Shown here piece by piece: positions 53,796 to 63,400 of a stretch of 64,000 nucleotides of DNA (the first letter of the stretch is position 1; each line of letters begins with the position of its first letter). The position numbers were made by a program, and so were the translations under genes. The notes under the pieces were generated by a model that was given only the letters and a program-made list of their open reading frames with translations, was not told the DNA's origin and ran no database searches. The stretch is from Arcticibacter eurypsychrophilus (GTDB lineage: Bacteria; Bacteroidota; Bacteroidia; Sphingobacteriales; Sphingobacteriaceae): contig NZ_MDFN01000008.1 in the NCBI RefSeq assembly GCF_001730525.1, forward strand, positions 62,001 through 126,000, in the 5' to 3' direction.

Positions 53796-54923
53796 TTAAA
53801 TGAAACCGATGTCATCGATGTAGATGGTACTTGGAACGTTTCCACCGGCACTCTGAATAACAATCTCTGATATAGTTGCAGGATCACCAAGGGATTTCAG
53901 CGGAATTGTATAATCCGTATAACTTCCTGATGTAAGCGGCACAACAACAGCAGAGCCATAAGAGCCATTAATTACTACCTGTACACTTTTACCGGTGGTA
54001 GATGCACCACCATAAACTGAAAACTTAATGGATGTGAGGCCAGCCTTTTTAACATCAAGTGTTGCGCCGTTATATCCAACCTGGAAGGCGCCATAGGCAT
54101 CACTAAAAGTGGTTTTAATAGCTACATTACCTCTTTTAGGATGTTCGGTATTTGCAAGATCCCTGGTGCTGTTGTAACCGAAATAGGATCCCCATCCGGC
54201 TGTAAACGCATCATCATACACTAAGGATTTGAATCCAAATGATCCGGCAGATCTTGTCGTACCGCCAGGAGTAGTCACATATATATACGACTGAACAACA
54301 CCAGCTGGTACTCTTACCTGAATTTGCTGGTTTGTAGGAGTACCAATAATTTCTGCTGGTGTGGTATCAAACCTGACAGCAGTTACTGAATTGAACACTG
54401 ACCCTGTAATGGTTACTACGTCACCCGCTCCTGCTGCCAATGGAGTAAAACTTGCTATTATTGGGGGAGGTTGTTGAATCGAAAAATTAAAATCAATAGA
54501 TCCATACTGTGTTTCAATAATTAATTTATTTGATTGTGTGGGCCCAAATGGAAGTGTCGCTGGCAAAGTTAGAATGATACTGTTATCCGTTATCAGGCCG
54601 GGATTAAAGTATACAGAAACACCGTTAAAAGAAACCAACTTAGTGGTTAACAGGTTGGAGCCTAATATAGCATATTGCGTATTTAGTCTACCAGAAACAA
54701 CAGTGGAGTCAAACGAATTAAGCCTTGTTTGATCGTAAATACTATTTGAATCCAAAGTTATTGGATGAATTACGTCCCTTATCGTATCCGTCTTGCTCAA
54801 TAAACGTACACGTTCGATTGTCGGTGCGCCTTTACTAACGTTTTCATCCTTTTTACAGGACGATATCCAACAGGCGATCAGAACAGGCAGTATCAGATAA
54901 ATTATTTTTATATTTAATTTCAT
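53796..54923 (-). CDS. Surface glycan-binding lipoprotein (IPT/TIG, SGBP-B-like)
   Basis: 375 residues with a lipobox (WISSC, Cys23). IPT/TIG-type Ig-like domains lie at about 35-230 (PPPIIASFTPLAAGAGDVVTITGSVFNSVTAVRFDTTPAEIIGTPTNQQ). The C-terminal domain (about 235-375; AFTAGWGSYFGYNSTRDLANTE, SGSYTDYTIPLKSLGDPATISEIVIQS) is a beta-sandwich likely to bind polysaccharide. This matches SGBP-B proteins encoded after susD in xylan and xyloglucan loci. It captures the glycan at the cell surface for the SusCD transporter. Confidence 0.88.
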   Translation of the reverse strand: MKLNIKIIYLILPVLIACWISSCKKDENVSKGAPTIERVRLLSKTDTIRDVIHPITLDSNSIYDQTRLNSFDSTVVSGRLNTQYAILGSNLLTTKLVSFNGVSVYFNPGLITDNSIILTLPATLPFGPTQSNKLIIETQYGSIDFNFSIQQPPPIIASFTPLAAGAGDVVTITGSVFNSVTAVRFDTTPAEIIGTPTNQQIQVRVPAGVVQSYIYVTTPGGTTRSAGSFGFKSLVYDDAFTAGWGSYFGYNSTRDLANTEHPKRGNVAIKTTFSDAYGAFQVGYNGATLDVKKAGLTSIKFSVYGGASTTGKSVQVVINGSYGSAVVVPLTSGSYTDYTIPLKSLGDPATISEIVIQSAGGNVPSTIYIDDIGFI

Positions 54924-54938
54924 GATGCTATAATTAAA

Positions 54939-56609
54939 TTATTTAAAAATATATGGAACAGGAGCCTCATTTAATTTAGGGTCGGCTGCAGTTTCTGTTG
55001 CAGGAATTGGGAACACAAAACTCGCATCATTGATATTAGTTAAGTATCCGTTTCCGTAACGATTTGGTGGAGTTTGACTATCAGAGGTCCCTTTATCCTG
55101 TTGCTTTATAATCTGTAAAGCGATTGGATGAGCCGTTTTATTATAACCATCCAGGCGCATTAAATCATAGAAATAGTCATTTTCGAAAGCGAACTCTCTT
55201 CGCCGTTCATCCAATAAATCATCCTGGTAAATTGTTGGCCAATGCTGTCCCTTCAGATTACTGCCGGCCACGTAATTAGGATTATTTACAAAGCCTGTCC
55301 TATTTATAACGGCAAGATTACCTAGCCCGGCCCTTCTTCTAATGGTGTTAATTGCTGCAAGAGCTTCGGGGTTTGAACTAGTTTTTGCGCCTGCCATAAT
55401 TGCCTCTGCTTTAATTAAAAACAGGTCAGCGTAACGCATTAAATAAGTATTGTTGGCTGAAGACTGTGCACCTCCAGTACCACCGTTATCACTTGGTGTA
55501 CCTACCACATATTTTTTAACCTGTGCGTGGGTACCTTGGGAATTGGCATCAGCGGGTAATGTATAGCCCCCTGAAGATTGATTTATTTCAGGATATTTAT
55601 CCCCGGGCAGCATTATAGTCGCTTTTCTCCTCAAATCATTCGGGTCAAATTTGTCTTGAAGATCAAAAGTTGGCGCCATTTGACCATAACCATCTCCTGT
55701 TCCGGTGATCTGGCTACTGAAAGCTACTGCAGCCTGGAACGGATTTCCTCGTCCGTAACCACCATTACCAGCCCATTGCAAAGCAACCACAGATTCTTCA
55801 TTGTTGTTATTAGCAGTTAAAAATAAATCGGCAAAAGATTTTCCGGTTACGTCGATTCCATACAGCTTAAACTCTGCGCTATTAATCACTTTGTTTGCCT
55901 GAGCCAATGCATTAGGATAATCCTGCATGTACAGGAAAACTTTAGCTAGCAAAGCTGATGCAGATCCACTGGAAACTCTGGCATTTGATGGGGAATTTCC
56001 AGACCTTATTTTACTGTAACAATTCTCTTCGGCAAATTTCAGGTCATTTACTATAAATGTATATATATCAGTCACATTATGCCTGGGCACTTGATAATCT
56101 GCAACATAATCAAATGTATTTTCGATAATGGGAACTGGACCAAAAACTCTGACTAAATGAAAATAGGCAAGCGCCCGCCACAAACGGGCTTCCCCTAATG
56201 CATTGTTAACTACAGCCCTGTCTACCGATGCAGGAACCTTTATTGGTAAGTTATTAATAACAGCATTCGCTTGTGCAACTTCGATATATAATGAGTTCCA
56301 CACAGCTGATATTTCAAAATTAGTTGAAGAAACAGAAAAATCTTGAAAGTTGATAATATCAGCTGAATAAGTTCTTCCATTGCCACCACTCAATTCTGAT
56401 ATTGACCAGCCGCCTTTTCCACTGTAACCAAACCAAGGTGCACTATACAATAACAGTGTGCTGGCATTCACTTGCTCGGCATTTTGATAGAAGTTATCTA
56501 TAGTGATCTGGCTTTTTGGTGGACGGTCAAAGTACTCGTCTTTACAGCTACTGGAGATCAAACAGATAAACGCTGCCGCTATTGTTGAATATTTATTTAA
56601 TGTTTTCAT
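54939..56609 (-). CDS. SusD/RagB-family glycan-binding lipoprotein
   Basis: 556 residues from the ATG at 56609 (MKTLNKYSTIAAAFICLISSSC). An earlier in-frame start would overlap the susC-type gene. Lipobox Cys22. The SusD fold includes TPR-like helices (ALGEARLWRALAYFHLVRVFGPVPI) and the C-terminal AINTIRRRAGLGNL, LLDERRREFAFENDYFYDLMRL. It works as the lid of the SusC porin, delivering xylo-oligosaccharides. It lies 16 bases downstream of the susC-type gene. Confidence 0.96.
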   Translation of the reverse strand: MKTLNKYSTIAAAFICLISSSCKDEYFDRPPKSQITIDNFYQNAEQVNASTLLLYSAPWFGYSGKGGWSISELSGGNGRTYSADIINFQDFSVSSTNFEISAVWNSLYIEVAQANAVINNLPIKVPASVDRAVVNNALGEARLWRALAYFHLVRVFGPVPIIENTFDYVADYQVPRHNVTDIYTFIVNDLKFAEENCYSKIRSGNSPSNARVSSGSASALLAKVFLYMQDYPNALAQANKVINSAEFKLYGIDVTGKSFADLFLTANNNNEESVVALQWAGNGGYGRGNPFQAAVAFSSQITGTGDGYGQMAPTFDLQDKFDPNDLRRKATIMLPGDKYPEINQSSGGYTLPADANSQGTHAQVKKYVVGTPSDNGGTGGAQSSANNTYLMRYADLFLIKAEAIMAGAKTSSNPEALAAINTIRRRAGLGNLAVINRTGFVNNPNYVAGSNLKGQHWPTIYQDDLLDERRREFAFENDYFYDLMRLDGYNKTAHPIALQIIKQQDKGTSDSQTPPNRYGNGYLTNINDASFVFPIPATETAADPKLNEAPVPYIFK

Positions 56610-56625
56610 GTCTGGAATTTTTAAA

Positions 56626-59600
56626 TTAAAATGATGCATTAATACCAAATATTAAGGTTCTAGGTATGGGGAATCTACCTAAATCGACATTTGTTAGGAA
56701 TACATTTTGATTAACAGAGCCAATCTCTGGATCAAGACCTTTATAAGGTGTAAACACATAAAGATTTTGACCACTTGCGTATATGCGTACCCTTTCAAGC
56801 TTTGCCTTTTTTGCTATTGCTGCTGGCAGTGTATATCCGAGGCTTACGTTTTGAATACGTAGAAAAGATCCACTCTCAATAAAACGGTCAGAGTTTAACA
56901 AGTTAGGGTTGTCGCCAGACACCGGCCTGGGAACATTGGAGGTAGGATTTGTTGGCGTCCAGAAGCTTGCCACATAAGCCACTTGATTTTGATATAGACT
57001 TCCTAATCCTGCTATTTGGTAATTTAAAACATTAAATATCTTTGCACCATAAGACCCATTTAAAAATACTGATAAATCAAAAGCCTTGTAAGAGAAATTA
57101 TTGGTTATTCCATATGTGAATTTAGGATTCGGATTACCAATGAAGGTTTGGTCGTTAGCATCGATTATTCCGTCGTTATTTATATCCTCATACTGTACAT
57201 CGCCCAGAAACGTTCCTCCGCTACCAGTTTGTACAGGTCGGCCAAATTGGATTGGGGCATTGCGCAACTGATCTGCGTCCCTGAATATGTCTTTTACTTT
57301 ATATCCAAAAAACTCGCCGACAGAGGTTCCTACTTGTGTTCGGGTAACCGGAAGAGCAAGGAAACTGGTTGTTACATTTTGACTGATAAATGGCACACCA
57401 GTGTAAAGTGAGGCAACTTCATTTTCATAATGACTAGCCACTATAGATGTGTTCCACCTAAAATTAGTGTTTGCAATATTTTTGGTATTAATAGAAAGAT
57501 CAATTCCATTGGCTTTAAGTTCGCCCCCATTCACATACGGTGGGCTAATAACCCCAGTACCTGAATATTCAGCTGTTTGTCCTAAAAGAAATGCAGGCAA
57601 TGCGGCTTGAAAAAGGAAGTTTTTAGAGCTTTTCTTCCAGAAATCTACCGATGATTCGATGCGCCCGTTAAATAACGAAAAGTCTAATCCGACATTAGTT
57701 TGAATTGCTGTCTCCCATGTTAAGTTAGGATTAGCAATCTTGTCAATGCCAAAACCTGTACCCTGACCTGTAATGACCGCATTTAAAGCAGATCCATACA
57801 AGTAATTCGGAACAGCTTGATTTCCGGTTTGACCATAACCCAATCTTAATTTTACATTATCAGCAACACCTTTTATATTTTTCCAGAAAGGTTCCTCTGA
57901 CAGGCGCCAGTAAGCACCAAAAGAAGGGAAATAACCCGTTTGATTTCCTTGTGCAAATTTAGAAGACCGGTCAGCCCTAAAAGTTGCAGTAAAATTATAT
58001 CGGTTATTAAGTGTATAGATTCCTCTGGCGAAAGCTGATTCTAAAACATCTGTTGGCCCTATAAATTCACCTACGGTTGCTGTCTTAGCATCACCTAAGC
58101 TTAGTGACTGCAAATCATTGCTTAAGAAATTCTGAATGCCTGCCGAGTTGTCCTTATAATTGATATTAATTAATTCATGACCTGCTGTAACTTGAAGAGC
58201 ATGTTTTTCAGCAAAAGTATGTGTGTAAGTCAGGTATTCTTTCCAGGTCCAGTAAACTGAATTACTACTGTATTCCGACAAAGACGCGGTTAGGTTAACG
58301 AAGCGGGGACCATTGTTATAGGTTGGTCTAAACAATTTGGCAGCGCTGAAATTAAGATCGCCATTTGCTTCGGAACGTAATGTTAGATCTTTTGACAACT
58401 TTAAATCAGCGTATAACCCACCGTTAAAGTTATAACGAGCTAAATTATTTGTAATGCGCAAAGCCTGTTCTACCGGGTTATTCTGGCCACCAATCTGGTC
58501 AGCTTGAGGTCCTGCATAGGTTCCATCTGCATTATAAACAACCTGATCAGGGGCACTCAAAAGTGCTGTATATATAATACCTGTATTATTACTCAATGAG
58601 GTGTTTTGAAAACTGTAGCTTCCTGAAGTCGTTCCACCAACTTTTAACCAGGGTTTAAGCTGGGAATTTACGTTAGTGCGGACGTTGTACCTTTTATAAT
58701 CATTCCCCAAAACCGTTCCGTCTTGATTAACAATACCAGTAGAAATATAGTAGTCAGTGTTGTCTTTAGCTCCCGAAAAGCTCATCTGATGGCTTTGTTG
58801 AGCAGCAGTTTTAAAAATTTCGTCTTGCCAGTTTGTACCTTCACCTAAAAACTCAGGGTTGGCAAACTCACCTCTTCGAGAAATACCTATAATATCAGCT
58901 AGCGCATTTTGCAGACTTGCATATTGTTTCAGGTTTAACATAGGCAAGGTCCTACCCTGCTGCTGGATACCGTAATACCCGTCATAGCCGACACGAAAAT
59001 TACCAGCTTTTCCTTTTTTGGTTGTAATAATAATTACCCCATTAGATCCTCTACTACCGTAAATGGCGGTGGCTGATGCATCTTTTAAAACATCAATGGA
59101 CTCGATATCACTTGGATTCAAAAAAGATAATGGACTGACTCCAGACTCCCCATTGTTGGGAGATAACTGCTGCGACCGGCCACTAGTTGTCCTATTACCT
59201 GCATCTCCTGAAACGGGAATACCATCAATAATATACAAAGGTTCGTTAGAAAGAGTTAGAGAAGTAATACCACGAATATGAACTGATGTAGCACTACCGG
59301 GACCACCTGAATTTTGTGTAATAGTAATACCTGATGCCTTGCCCTGAAGTAATTGATCAACGCTTACCTGGGGAATATTGGCAATATCTGCCGCCTTGAC
59401 TGAGGATATGGCTCCTGCTAAGTTTCCTCTGCTTTGGCTTCCATAACCGATGGCAACCACAGTAACATCAGTTAGTGCTGTAGTTGAGGAATGTAAAGTC
59501 ACATTAATAACTGTTTTACCATTAATGTTGACTACCTGCTTTTCCATCCCAACGAATGAAAAGATTAAAGTTTTCCCATTCGATGGGACCGTAATTGTAA

Positions 59601-59784
59601 ATTTACCATCGGAATTGGATATCGCATTCACCCTCATATCTTTTACAGATACATTGACGCCCGGCAAAGTTATACCCTCATCATCTGATATTGTTCCTCT
59701 GATTATTGTACTCCCTGTTTGTGCTATGCTCCGCATAGTGAACAAAATCAAGAATAACAATACGGCTATTCGTAAATTTCCCAT
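56626..59784 (-). CDS. SusC/RagA-family TonB-dependent transporter
   Basis: 1052 residues. The signal peptide ends MRSIAQ. A carboxypeptidase-like domain (IIRGTISDDEGITLPGVNVSVKD) is followed by the plug (TDVTVVAIGYGSQSRGNLAGAIS, DIESIDVLKDASATAIYGSRGSNGVIIITTKKG) and a 22-strand barrel ending in TLIFGINASF. It has no STN domain, unlike the receptor at the left edge, so control by an anti-sigma factor is not expected. It imports oligosaccharides using TonB energy. It is the first gene of the xylan operon and divergent from the hybrid two-component gene. Confidence 0.97.
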   Translation of the reverse strand: MGNLRIAVLLFLILFTMRSIAQTGSTIIRGTISDDEGITLPGVNVSVKDMRVNAISNSDGKFTITVPSNGKTLIFSFVGMEKQVVNINGKTVINVTLHSSTTALTDVTVVAIGYGSQSRGNLAGAISSVKAADIANIPQVSVDQLLQGKASGITITQNSGGPGSATSVHIRGITSLTLSNEPLYIIDGIPVSGDAGNRTTSGRSQQLSPNNGESGVSPLSFLNPSDIESIDVLKDASATAIYGSRGSNGVIIITTKKGKAGNFRVGYDGYYGIQQQGRTLPMLNLKQYASLQNALADIIGISRRGEFANPEFLGEGTNWQDEIFKTAAQQSHQMSFSGAKDNTDYYISTGIVNQDGTVLGNDYKRYNVRTNVNSQLKPWLKVGGTTSGSYSFQNTSLSNNTGIIYTALLSAPDQVVYNADGTYAGPQADQIGGQNNPVEQALRITNNLARYNFNGGLYADLKLSKDLTLRSEANGDLNFSAAKLFRPTYNNGPRFVNLTASLSEYSSNSVYWTWKEYLTYTHTFAEKHALQVTAGHELININYKDNSAGIQNFLSNDLQSLSLGDAKTATVGEFIGPTDVLESAFARGIYTLNNRYNFTATFRADRSSKFAQGNQTGYFPSFGAYWRLSEEPFWKNIKGVADNVKLRLGYGQTGNQAVPNYLYGSALNAVITGQGTGFGIDKIANPNLTWETAIQTNVGLDFSLFNGRIESSVDFWKKSSKNFLFQAALPAFLLGQTAEYSGTGVISPPYVNGGELKANGIDLSINTKNIANTNFRWNTSIVASHYENEVASLYTGVPFISQNVTTSFLALPVTRTQVGTSVGEFFGYKVKDIFRDADQLRNAPIQFGRPVQTGSGGTFLGDVQYEDINNDGIIDANDQTFIGNPNPKFTYGITNNFSYKAFDLSVFLNGSYGAKIFNVLNYQIAGLGSLYQNQVAYVASFWTPTNPTSNVPRPVSGDNPNLLNSDRFIESGSFLRIQNVSLGYTLPAAIAKKAKLERVRIYASGQNLYVFTPYKGLDPEIGSVNQNVFLTNVDLGRFPIPRTLIFGINASF

Positions 59785-60499
59785 AATAATTTATTTATTG
59801 ATCGTAATTGGTATATTGTATTGTTGTAATATTGGTTTTAATTATCCTTTGTAGACAACGTTGGCAATTTCCCAGTTGACTAGTTCTTGCAATCTTACCT
59901 ACGCATTTTTTTTTGTACAGTTTCGAGACACATTCATTCATGTATATTATTTACATGAATATATTTTAATAATTAATTACAATTGGCGCGTTTGTAAAAA
60001 AAGAAACGATTGGTTGTTCAATTTTGTTTTTTGGGTAATAAAATTCTTTAAGAAACGCTCCTGGCATTTCATACCTTACTGTCATTAATTAATTATGTAG
60101 TTTTTTATTCATTACAATTATCCTCCTTCCTTTTAATTTAAAGTGAACATCGCTTGTTGCTTATACTTCTATAGATAGTATTTAGAAAAGAATCATTTAA
60201 AAACAATCTTACTTATTGGCGTATGTAAAAATGCGTTGAATAAAATCAACAACAGCGCTTCATTTGTGTCAAAAGAGGATATAAATGTTCATCTAGCATT
60301 GCTTTTAGGCTGCTCTTAAGTGATTTAAAAATTCGGATAAACTATAAATACCTAACAGTAAACAAATTGTTTAAAACCCGTATTATATCATTCGATTTGT
60401 TAACTGCAGATTAATTTTAACATTTCATGATATCAGTTCGCAGCACAATTAATTATTGTTAATTTTATAAACAAACAAACCGTTTCAATTATACCCTAA
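59785..60499. promoter_or_regulatory. 715-bp divergent regulatory region of the xylan locus
   Basis: It separates the susC-type gene and the hybrid sensor gene. No coding region is supported; the frames present lack starts and family features. A perfect 9-bp inverted repeat lies at 59936-59960. A weak -7-like box for the susC side (TAAGATTG, minus strand, about 59893-59900) deviates from consensus by one base. I saw no clear box for the sensor gene. Confidence 0.5.
59936..59960. promoter_or_regulatory. Inverted repeat in the xylan locus control region
   Basis: ATTCATGTA (59936-59944) and TACATGAAT (59952-59960) form perfect 9-bp arms around a 7-base spacer. It lies about 152 bases upstream of the susC-type ATG. 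It is a candidate binding site for the divergent hybrid regulator or another factor. Confidence 0.4.
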
Positions 60500-63400
60500 A
60501 TGCTAGCTTATCCTATTCGGCAGAAAACACAGGTTAATAAAAATTCAGTCCTATTATTTCTGCTGATTTGGTGTATAAAGTATAGTTATGCCCAAACTAA
60601 TATCAATTTCACTTACCCGAATGAAGGACTTTCATCCAGTACCATACATGCCATATTAAAGGACAGGCATGGACTGATGTGGATGGCGACCGATGATGGG
60701 CTTAATAAGTTTGACGGGACAACTTTCACTGTTTATCGTAATGAGCCAGGGAACAAGAACACACTGCAGGCTAATGAAATAACAGCACTGGATGAAGATA
60801 AGCAGGGTAGAATTTGGATTGGCACAAATGGAGGTTCCGTAAGTATATACAACTATCTTACAAATTCATTTACCAGTCTCCCTGCAGAAGGCGGTGAAAA
60901 CCAATTAAGCAGTAAAGCGGTAACATCGATAAGCAGTGATTACTTAGGGCAGATATGGGTGGGTACTTATGGTGGTCTGAATAGGATAAACCCAAAAACA
61001 AAAGCCGTTACTCGCTTTATGGGAGGAGCAGGCGACCCATCCAAACTAAGCAGCAAAAATGTAATCTGTGTATTTGAGGATAGTAAGCATAATTTATGGG
61101 TAGGCACTGATGCTGGTTTGAATCTATATAACCGAAAAACAAATAAATTCATAACGTATGTTCATAATCCGGCGAATCCAATCAGCTTAAGTGATAATTA
61201 TATTCAAACAATTGCCGAAGATCAAGCAGGCAATATTTGGATAGGCACCCTTGGTGGCGGACTTAACCTGCTTTTGCCAGATAAGAATAATTTCAAAGCA
61301 TTCAAACATACAGACGATCCAAAATCATTAAGCAGTGATATTATTTATGCAATTGCAGACGAGGGGAATGGGAGGCTGTGGCTAGGCACAGAAGACGGAT
61401 TGAATATTATGGATATTCATAGTGGTTTGGTTCAACGGATAAAGCCGAATAGCAGGAATAAATATAGCTTAACTAGTAAATCGATACGCAGTATATTAAT
61501 TGATAAACAGGGTATCTACTGGCTTGGCACGTACCAAGGAGGCCTAAACAAGTATGATAAAAATCTAACATTTTTTAACCTTAAAACAAGTAACGGTAAT
61601 GACCCGTACGGATTGAGCGCCCCTGTAGTATCATCGTTTGCTGAAGACGAGAGCGGCGATTTGTTTATTGGTACTGATGGCGGAGGCCTTAACCGTTTCA
61701 ACCATAAAACAGGTTTATTCCGTCATATCATGATTGATCCGTTAAATAAGAGCTCATCTACAGGACTTGCAATACTTGCATTGGAAATGAGCAAAAGCAA
61801 CCAATTATGGATTGGCACTTATTTAAATGGCATTTTTGTATTTAATCCAGCTACTGAAAGATATAAGCAGCTGAAAAAAGGCACCACACCTTACGATCTG
61901 AATGACAATGATATTTTCTCTATAATGGAAGACAGCAAAGGCAAAATATGGATAGGTACTAACGGTGGTGGAGCTAATGTTTACGATCAAAAAAACAAAG
62001 TAATAACCAAATATATTACTGCAAACGATGAGAAAAGTATTTCAAGCAACTTTGTACGAGCTCTGGAAGAAGATATTTACGGACGTATTTGGATAGGTAC
62101 TTATGGTGCGGGGATTACAGTCTTTGATCCTACAACCCGAGTTTATAAGTACTATCGAAAATCGAGTAATACCCTACCTGCAGATGTCATTCTATCGATT
62201 CTCGAAGATAAGAAAGGGAATATTTGGGCAGGCACTATTGGAGCAGGTTTGTGCCTATTAGATAAAAATTCTGGAAAGTTTATCTCTTATTCACTTAAAG
62301 AAGGCCTTGCAAACAATGTCGTGCATAAAATAATAGAAGACGATCAGGGACTGATATGGGTTAGCACAAACAAAGGAATAAGTAGATTTAACACCCAAAC
62401 GAAAAGGTTTAAAAATTATTCGAATTATAACGGTTCGCAAAATAATGAGTTCGTACAAGGTTCCGGCAAGAAAACAGCAACAGGAGAGATCTATTTTGGC
62501 GGCCTTAATGGCTTCAATTATTTTAATCCTAAAAATTTAACCAGCAACAAAAACATTCCGGCTGTACTAATTACCGATTTAAAGATCGCCAATAGATCAA
62601 TTGTACCGGGAGGTGAAGATTCTCTCTTAAAAGCCCAGATCTCATTTGCTCACGAATTGACGATAGGCTATAAACAAAGCTTTACTATCGAATATGTTGC
62701 ATTGAATTATACAACTCCGCAGCAAAATCAATATGCCTACATGCTTGAAGGTTTTGACAAAACATGGAATTATGTACATACGGAAAATACCGCATCTTAT
62801 ACTAACCTTGATCCAGGGGAGTATATTTTTAGAGTAAAAGCATCAAATAATGATGGCATTTGGAACGAGCAAGGAGCCTCTATAAAAATAATTATTAAGC
62901 CCCCCTATTGGCGTACCCTTTATGCCTACCTTTTTTATTTAGCGGTGGCAATTTCCCTATTGTTATTTATCAGACATCGTGGCATCAGAAAGATAAAAAG
63001 AAAATATGCGCTTGATCAAGAGCGGCAAGAGGCCAAGCAGTTGCTTTTGAACGAACACAAAGAAGCCGAAAGATTGCGAGAAATGGATCTTTCAAAAATT
63101 AAGTTCCTTACCAACATAAGTCATGAATTCCGCACTCCTATCTCTTTGATTTTAGGACCTGTTGATAAAATGCTTAATAAACACAATAGTCCCGACGATG
63201 TCAACCAGCTCAATATGGTTCATCGTAACGCCAGGCGGTTGCTTAACCTTGTAAACCAGTTACTTGATTTTCGCAAATTGGAAGAACAGGAATTAAAATT
63301 GGCTAAATCTAAAGGAGAAATTATCTCATTCATTAAAGAAGTAACTGAATCATTTTTAGACATTGCAGAAAAGAAAGGAATATTGCTTGATTTTCTAAGC

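Noticed and set aside
59450-59854. 134-codon plus-strand frame at the start of the susC-type gene
   Set aside because: It is antisense to the signal peptide and N-terminal domain of a clear SusC protein; its hydrophobic look mirrors the opposite strand.
59861-60088. 75-codon plus-strand frame in the xylan control region
   Set aside because: Low-complexity, Phe-rich composition, no recognisable motif, and it overlaps the inverted repeat and AT-rich noncoding DNA.
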